The translations under genes were made by a program, and so were the position numbers. The notes under the pieces are model-generated. The model was given only the letters and a program-made list of their open reading frames with translations, did not search any database and was not told where the DNA came from. Positions 58,801 through 64,000 of a DNA stretch of 64,000 bases are shown here, one piece after another. Source of the stretch: Choristoneura fumiferana (Eukaryota; Arthropoda; Insecta; Lepidoptera; Tortricidae); assembly GCF_025370935.1 (NCBI RefSeq), contig NC_133476.1, forward strand, positions 11,421,795-11,485,794. Direction: 5' to 3'. Each line of letters opens with the position of its first letter. Positions within the stretch are counted from its first letter, which is position 1.

Positions 58801-61800
58801 TTGAGTTACTGAACAGATTAATTATTTTGCAATAGGTTCTAGGTTTTCACATCGCTAAATGTCTATGGTCGAGTTAATGGCGTCTTTGTTTACGCTTGTC
58901 ATGAATTGGATTAGAATACAATATAAAAGAGACTTGAAATAATACGGTATTTGACTATTTTGTATATGTTTTATAAATTAAAACTACACAATGCCTGTTA
59001 ACGAATAGAAAAATTATTTTTAAGCTACCTTTACAAAAAACAAAGTTATAAAGGTTTGAAATTCAAGATTAGACAGAGAAAGACATACTGGCATGTGACG
59101 CCACACGCCAGTACCGCCATACTTGCTGCATAGAGAAAAGCGTTTGAAAAAAAAAAACAGGTATATAGATTTTTCAAAAAAACACTATAAATCCAATTTT
59201 CAACCGATGTTAATTTTCTCTTCGCTAAACACTATCTGTATATCTAAATTTTCATAATAATATTAAAATATGGCAAAGTCAGGAGTTGTCAAATACCGTA
59301 TTAATAACCAAAACAAACGCACGTGTTGGAGTTTCACTATTTACTAGATGATGCAAGACCAACATCGGGTACAGCGGGGGTAGCGGGCGGGAGGGTTAGG
59401 CTTTCATCCGCGCGCTTTGCGACAAGAAGTTCAGACTTGTATTGTTTACGTAAAGGAATCAATTATGCCGAATATTCGTATTCGGTGAAACCCATATTCG
59501 GCCCATCTCTAGTTTGAACCCACGATCCTCTGCTTTAGAGGCCATAGGTCAAACCACTCGGGCCACCACGGCTTTTTTACATATTAACTTCTAAAATCAT
59601 TACTTACAGGGATGGTACATCGTGACTTACGCACTTGGTATCTACCATTTAAATTTATTTATTGCATTCCTCACACCGAAAATTGATCCTGCCATGGATT
59701 TTGATGGTAAGCTTGATTCATATTTGTAATTAATTGTATTTTCAGCAGTCCAATTTTGGCAATTAATAGTTTTGCCCATCTTTAGCTCTAAATTGGTCTG
59801 CACTGGGTTGATTGCAGGGTAGGCAGTTGATAGCTAGCGCCTGCTGTCTACTCAATGCACGCCATAGAGCTCTATTAGGTATATAAAGTTGCTTCTTGCC
59901 GTATCTCTGTCTGTTTGTATGTATGTACATATATACGCTTACATTTTTTAAGCTATGCAATGCACTGATGTATTAAACTGTAGATCCACAGTCGCGCGTC
60001 CGAATATACCGAGCCAAATGAGCGCCACTTTGGTAAATGTGGCCTTCTTTTTTCTCAGTACGTTGTTGCACAGCGTTGTTGTCAGTGCAAGCGTAACGAT
60101 GCCCACGTGCGTCTTTAAAAAGTGCAAAATCACTCGCGAAAACGGAACAAATCTGATGGAATATCATACTTTCAGCGAGTATTTGTTGTTTTTTCTATTA
60201 AATTCTAATAATCAGAGAGAAATATTGATTTAAATTAATTTTTAAAGCCATTTCTAAATTGCTAATTAAAAGATAAACGTTGCCAGAATTCCACAACATT
60301 GACAAATGCCTTGTCTTTGTCACACGCACAGGAAAGCATATCAGTAAAACGAAACAGATAAACAACAGAACATGGAACAAAAGTGTAGTGGAGTTGCCGT
60401 CACTCTATTTTATTTACCGAGTTGCCTAGCAACGGGTAGCTATGTCGTTTGAATATTTACCTTGAAGTTTGCGATTTTAATTATGTTTTATAAAGCTTCG
60501 ATAATATAATATACTGACTGTCTGACTGTGTGGTTTATTCGTTTTTGTGCAAAATTAATAAAGCAATTTATGAACCACAAACCTCAATGACGCCAACTTT
60601 GATAAAGCGCTCGCCAAATCTACACCGTATTAATCACTATGTTTACCTATTGTTTTTTACACTAAAAAATCATACTAAGTATTTTAAACTGTTTACAAGG
60701 TTTATAATACAGTTTACAATTTATTCACACTAGTCGAGCTTCTTATTATTTAATTACACAACATACGAAGTCCGCCGAATTTCCCGCGAATGAACTGTGC
60801 TGACAGACAGCCTGCAATTTTTTTTTTTTGAGCTGCGCGCGGCGTGCGCTGGCAATGGTTTTAGAAGCAAACAGCCAGAACCAAGGAGGATGAGAATTCA
60901 AATTGTTTTTTATTCGAAATACTTGCACAAGTGTTTACATTTCGGCGATATGTTTAGAAGCTTTTCTGTAGCTTGCCCTGTTTGCTTATTTATTTATTTA
61001 TTGTTTGTTTGGGTCAAATCTTGGAAGCTAAATTTGACCCACTTCCAGTGGTCCGATCGACTTGAAATTTGGCATACTTATGTAAATTTGATGACAATAC
61101 AATAATCTGGTAGTGACAACTTGGTGGTTCTGTCAGAATCGTCTCTGCAGGAGGGAACTCCTCAATAGTTAATAGTACTGACTTGAAATTTGGTACAGAT
61201 ATGTAGTTTAGACGACAATTCAAGTACAGTCAACAAAAAGTACATTCGGCAAAAAATCATGTATTAAAAATTAAATTTTTAACAAAAACTTATTACAAGC
61301 ATTATATTTATTTGCAGTGTAATGTAACTATGTTTGCTCGGGTGGAATCTTTCAACTCAAATTTGAAGTGGATATCTTCTTAAATTTTACACGCAATGTA
61401 TACTTGAATCCGATGACAATGCAATATTATTATAACATGGAGTTGATCTGATGATAAAGCTAGCGGGTGACCATAGGAACTCTGTGATAAACGACACGAC
61501 CACATCAAGTTTGGACTCGTTTGTCGTCTTGACGAGTACTTCGGTAACCAGGGGCATAAAGTAGGTCTCTAGGTGCAGCGTTTTGGGCTGTGCGTTGATA
61601 TATCAACAGTCAGTTAGTCTGTTTATTATTTTAATTTTATATATATAGACAGTGCCGGATTAGCCCATAAGCAAATTAAGCGATTGCTTAGGGCATCACG
61701 TCTTGGGGGCACCATAAACAGCAACAATTTTTTTTATGTTAGCACATAAAAGGTAAGGCTGTTTGAAAATCCGCTTGCTCGTGCCTCCCCATAATCTCTA

Positions 61801-63855
61801 TCGTATTTCATAAAATAATATTTCGTCGTAATAAATACTTATTTAAAATATCGATAAGGGGGGGGGGGCATAGGCGTGCATTGCTTAAGGCATCAAATAG
61901 TCTTAATCCGGCTGTATATAGATTATCTCGAAAACGGTAAACATTTGGACTAAAGAAAATTAGCTTAAAAGTTACCTTTTCATTTTTTTTTAATTTAATT
62001 GACAAAAACTTTTTATTACAAAAGTCCTCTCCGAAAGTCCGAATGCATTCTTTGTTCTACAACCTGAATTCGTCCGTCTTAAGAAACGTCAAACTCATCC
62101 AAGCAATCTTGCAACGTCGCCTTCAATGTAGCAAGTGAAATTAATCCCTCTGCCTTTTCTGATAAGGTTACATTCATATTCGAGCATGCGTATGTGAAAT
62201 TGTGGAGTTAGCTGTCAAGTGTCAAGCGTTGCGAGTTTTGCCGCTAGCGAAATTCAACTGTAATAGAGTAAAGACTAGGTTCAAATTTCGTCACGTATTC
62301 TTTCTATTTGTTTGTGTGGTGGGATCAGTGTTTCTACGCACACGTAAATATTTTTATTAATTGTGGAATATGGCCGCTAGCGAAATTAACTGTAACTTAG
62401 TAAAGACTAGGTTCAAATTTCGTCACGTATTCTTTTAATTAATTTGTGTGGGTGATGATTTTATTTGTTACACAAACAAATAATAGTTCGGACATTCTTT
62501 GATGGGGATTTTGTTTGGCAATGTGTATCTACAGTTTAATACGCATTACATTGATTGCAATGGGTTTTAATGCGGTTTTCACCATTTACATTTTATTTAC
62601 TGTTACATACATTTTTCACAGAAAATAACAATAGTACATAGACATAGAAGGTGTCCTGTAAGTAGTACGACAAACTTAAAGGGGAGATAGGTAGGCAAGT
62701 CATATACCAAATATAGAAAATTACATCGGCAAATATCTCATAATTTTCGAGAAATTTAGATTTTTCTGATTTTTTCGAAAAATATACACCTGCAATAAGA
62801 TTGAGTTATGATATTCGGTATGTATTATTTTTGCATTAACATTTATTGCAAAATAATCTTGAATAGTTTTGTTATCATATCAACTTATCGTATACGTATA
62901 CTTACAAAAAAAAAAACGACCAAGAGCGTGTCGAACACCCCCAAGAGAGGATACGGAAAAATCTTTTGTATTTTGTACAGAATCTACCGAGTATATTTAT
63001 ATTTTATACCTTAGGCTGCTATTTACTCTTAAACTACTAATAATTATCAAGCAAAATTTCCCGCTATAGTTTTCCTTGTAAATTTGATATATTACTAGCA
63101 TAATTAATTTTTCCAAAATTTTTAAACGAATGACTTTTAGGGGGGCTCAATTTTAATGAATGTTTGTACTTTTTTATTTTAATATTTCACAAACAGATCA
63201 TTAAATCGAAAAATCATCTTCACAACCCCCTAATGATTTTAAAATAAGTATCCAACATTACCTCTCCTATGGGGTTAGACCAGAAAAACAAATCACCCCC
63301 ACTACGTCTATGGGGTAGGAGGTATCCCAGGAGGTACCCCAAAAAAATTTTTTTTTTAATTTGTTTTACAATTTTGTCGGCATAGTTGCTACACATATTC
63401 TAGAATTACAGCTTTCTATCAATATTGTTGACAGTATTGTTGCTGCCAATATGAAAATATTGCGACAGCTGACAATATTGTGAGCAATTGGTGGATGCAG
63501 ATGGCGATTCATTGTGGCGATCTTAGGGAGTGGTCTTTGTTCAACACTGATCTTCTCTGACGACTATGATAGTTAGTGATATATTTATGCATTTTAAATA
63601 TGTACTAACATAAGCAATTAAACTCCAGGTGAAGACGATGATAATGGCCCAGCCCTTCCAACCAGATCCACTGAAGAGTTCAGACCATTTATAAGAAGAT
63701 TACCGGAATTCAAATTCTGGCTTTCTGTTACCAAAAGTACAATAATCGGATTCATATGCACTTTCATTGATGCTTTCAATGTTCCAGTATTCTGGCCTAT
63801 TTTAGTTATGTATTTTATAACTCTATTTTGTATAACTATGAAGAGGCAAATCAAG
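52802..63855 (+). CDS. RER1: RER1 second copy, exons 1-4; exon 1 broken as read
   Basis: Exons 52802-52873, 53033-53137, 59610-59706 and 63629-63855 match exons 1-4 of the first RER1. The last exon lies past the window end. Exons 2-4 keep frame and splice sites. Exon 1 has lost six bases in several small deletions relative to the first copy, so the frame stops after MMDGND. These deletions sit close to the 100-N gap, where the non-coding sequence also shows many single-base losses, so sequencing error at a contig end is more likely than a real pseudogene. Intron 3 carries a 2.6 kb insertion (59963-62555) missing from the first copy. I read this as the other haplotype of the same locus, placed in tandem by the assembly. 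Confidence 0.85.
53642..54983 (-). mobile_element. Second copy of the Jockey-like element
   Basis: Same insertion, same 9-base flanks TATACATAA (53633-53641, 54984-54992) and same truncation point. It was therefore present before the two copies separated. Small indels change the breaks in the reading frames. Confidence 0.9.
56474..56736 (+). repeat. tRNA-derived SINE, second copy
   Basis: Same A and B boxes and tail as the copy at 32274. Confidence 0.8.
60099..60233 (+). pseudogene. THAP domain start, truncated
   Basis: MPTCVFKKCKITRENGTNLM then EYHTFSEYLL: the first two Cys of a C2CH THAP finger and the F-H-x-F-like block. The frame then runs into AT-rich sequence and stops at 60231; the Trp and C-x2-H part is gone. 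Confidence 0.55.
61565..61649 (-). mobile_element. Helitron 5' end fragment, reverse strand
   Basis: Reverse complement starts TCTATATATATAAAATT and contains gatatatcaacgcacagccc, as at the 5' end of the Helitron at 39177. Confidence 0.55.
61649..61914. mobile_element. MITE with 'CAGTGCCGGATTA' ends
   Basis: Left cagtgccggattagcccata; right taatccggctgta. Inner blocks gcttagggcatcacgtct and gcttaaggcatcaaatagtc pair. A poly-G run at 61859-61868. Confidence 0.65.
62240..62455. repeat. Subterminal direct repeats of the P-like insertion
   Basis: gccgctagcgaaatt and the block gactaggttcaaatttcgtc occur twice, about 130 bases apart, followed both times by acgtattctttt/c. Confidence 0.8.
62904..63422 (-). 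repeat. 'agggttccg' family repeat, second-copy counterpart of 36123
   Basis: Same truncated form and position relative to RER1 exon 4. Confidence 0.65.
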
Positions 63856-64000
63856 GTAAGATCATCTTATTTATAATACATATATTAATACGGTGAAGAA
63901 ACATCCCGTTCTTAAGAAAAGTCGGGTCAGGAGTACTCTAAACCGACGTGTATGCATGAAAAGATTGATGAATGAAGAGGAAGCGAGAGATATGCCAGGA

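Larger units (their letters stand above)
59963..62555 (+). mobile_element. 2.6 kb P-superfamily-like insertion, only in the second copy
   Basis: Flanked by TGCAATG (59956-59962, 62556-62562); the first copy has one TGCAATG at 35774-35780, so the insertion is clean. Subterminal inverted repeats GTATTAAACTGTAGAT lie 7 bases from the left end and about 13 from the right end. Near the left end a THAP zinc-finger start is encoded (60099). A 7-8 base target duplication plus THAP points to the P superfamily. No catalytic domain is present. It contains a MITE (61649-61914) and subterminal direct repeats (62240-62455). Confidence 0.65.
52102..64000. repeat. Large direct duplicate of 27411-37225
   Basis: From the first base after the N gap the sequence follows 27411 onward collinearly to the window end (37225 equivalent). 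It includes the RER1 exons, the Jockey-like element, SINEs, the tandem 60-base repeat and the RTE-like tail. Main structural differences: the element at 31252-31683 is present only in the first copy, and the insertion at 59963-62555 is present only in the second. Small deletions are frequent in the first ~800 bases and rare afterwards. Confidence 0.95.

Overview
The window looks like a moth or butterfly (Lepidoptera) chromosome. It is AT-rich, has small exons with GT-AG introns, and is crowded with transposon remnants. These include Helitron ends of the lepidopteran type (3' end with a CGCGGACGAAGTCGCG-like hairpin followed by CTAG), tRNA-derived SINEs, many short TA-flanked inverted-repeat elements, and repeats ending in 'agggttccg'. 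The species cannot be named from the sequence.

Only two host genes are clear, both on the + strand. The first is a TOX-family HMG-box nuclear protein. Its visible exons run from 3886 to 22949, and the first coding exon(s) lie before the window. It carries an acidic N-terminal motif, a lysine-rich nuclear localisation segment, one HMG box split over three exons, Gln/Pro/Tyr-rich tails, a polyglutamine tract and a Cys-containing C-terminal motif. The second is RER1, the Golgi-to-ER retrieval receptor, with five exons at 28111-37628.

A run of exactly 100 N at 52002-52101 marks a scaffold join. The sequence after it, to the window end, repeats 27411-37225, including RER1 exons 1-4. The two copies are nearly identical except for transposon presence/absence differences and a cluster of small deletions next to the gap. 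The most economical reading is an uncollapsed second haplotype placed in tandem, not a true gene duplication.

Layout: 1-3885 is repeats, with an RTE-type retroelement tail. 3886-23550 is TOX, with large introns full of inverted-repeat elements. 23550-28110 is intergenic, with one candidate orphan first exon and nested MITEs. 28111-37800 is RER1, with a 5'-truncated Jockey-like retroelement and SINEs in intron 2. 37800-48200 is a repeat field containing a Helitron, a perfect tRNA-like fold-back, an inverted pair of 'gggttccg' repeats, retroelement C-termini and tandem duplications. 48200-51640 is a decayed DNA transposon that I read as ISL2EU/IS4EU-like: a THAP plus DDE transposase on the - strand facing a SWIM-finger/YqaJ-nuclease partner on the + strand. 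52102-64000 is the second RER1 copy, carrying a 2.6 kb P-superfamily-like insertion that the first copy lacks.

TOX and RER1 have no known joint function; their adjacency is positional only. Exon boundaries were derived by hand from splice sites, reading frame and family similarity. No alignment or database search was run.
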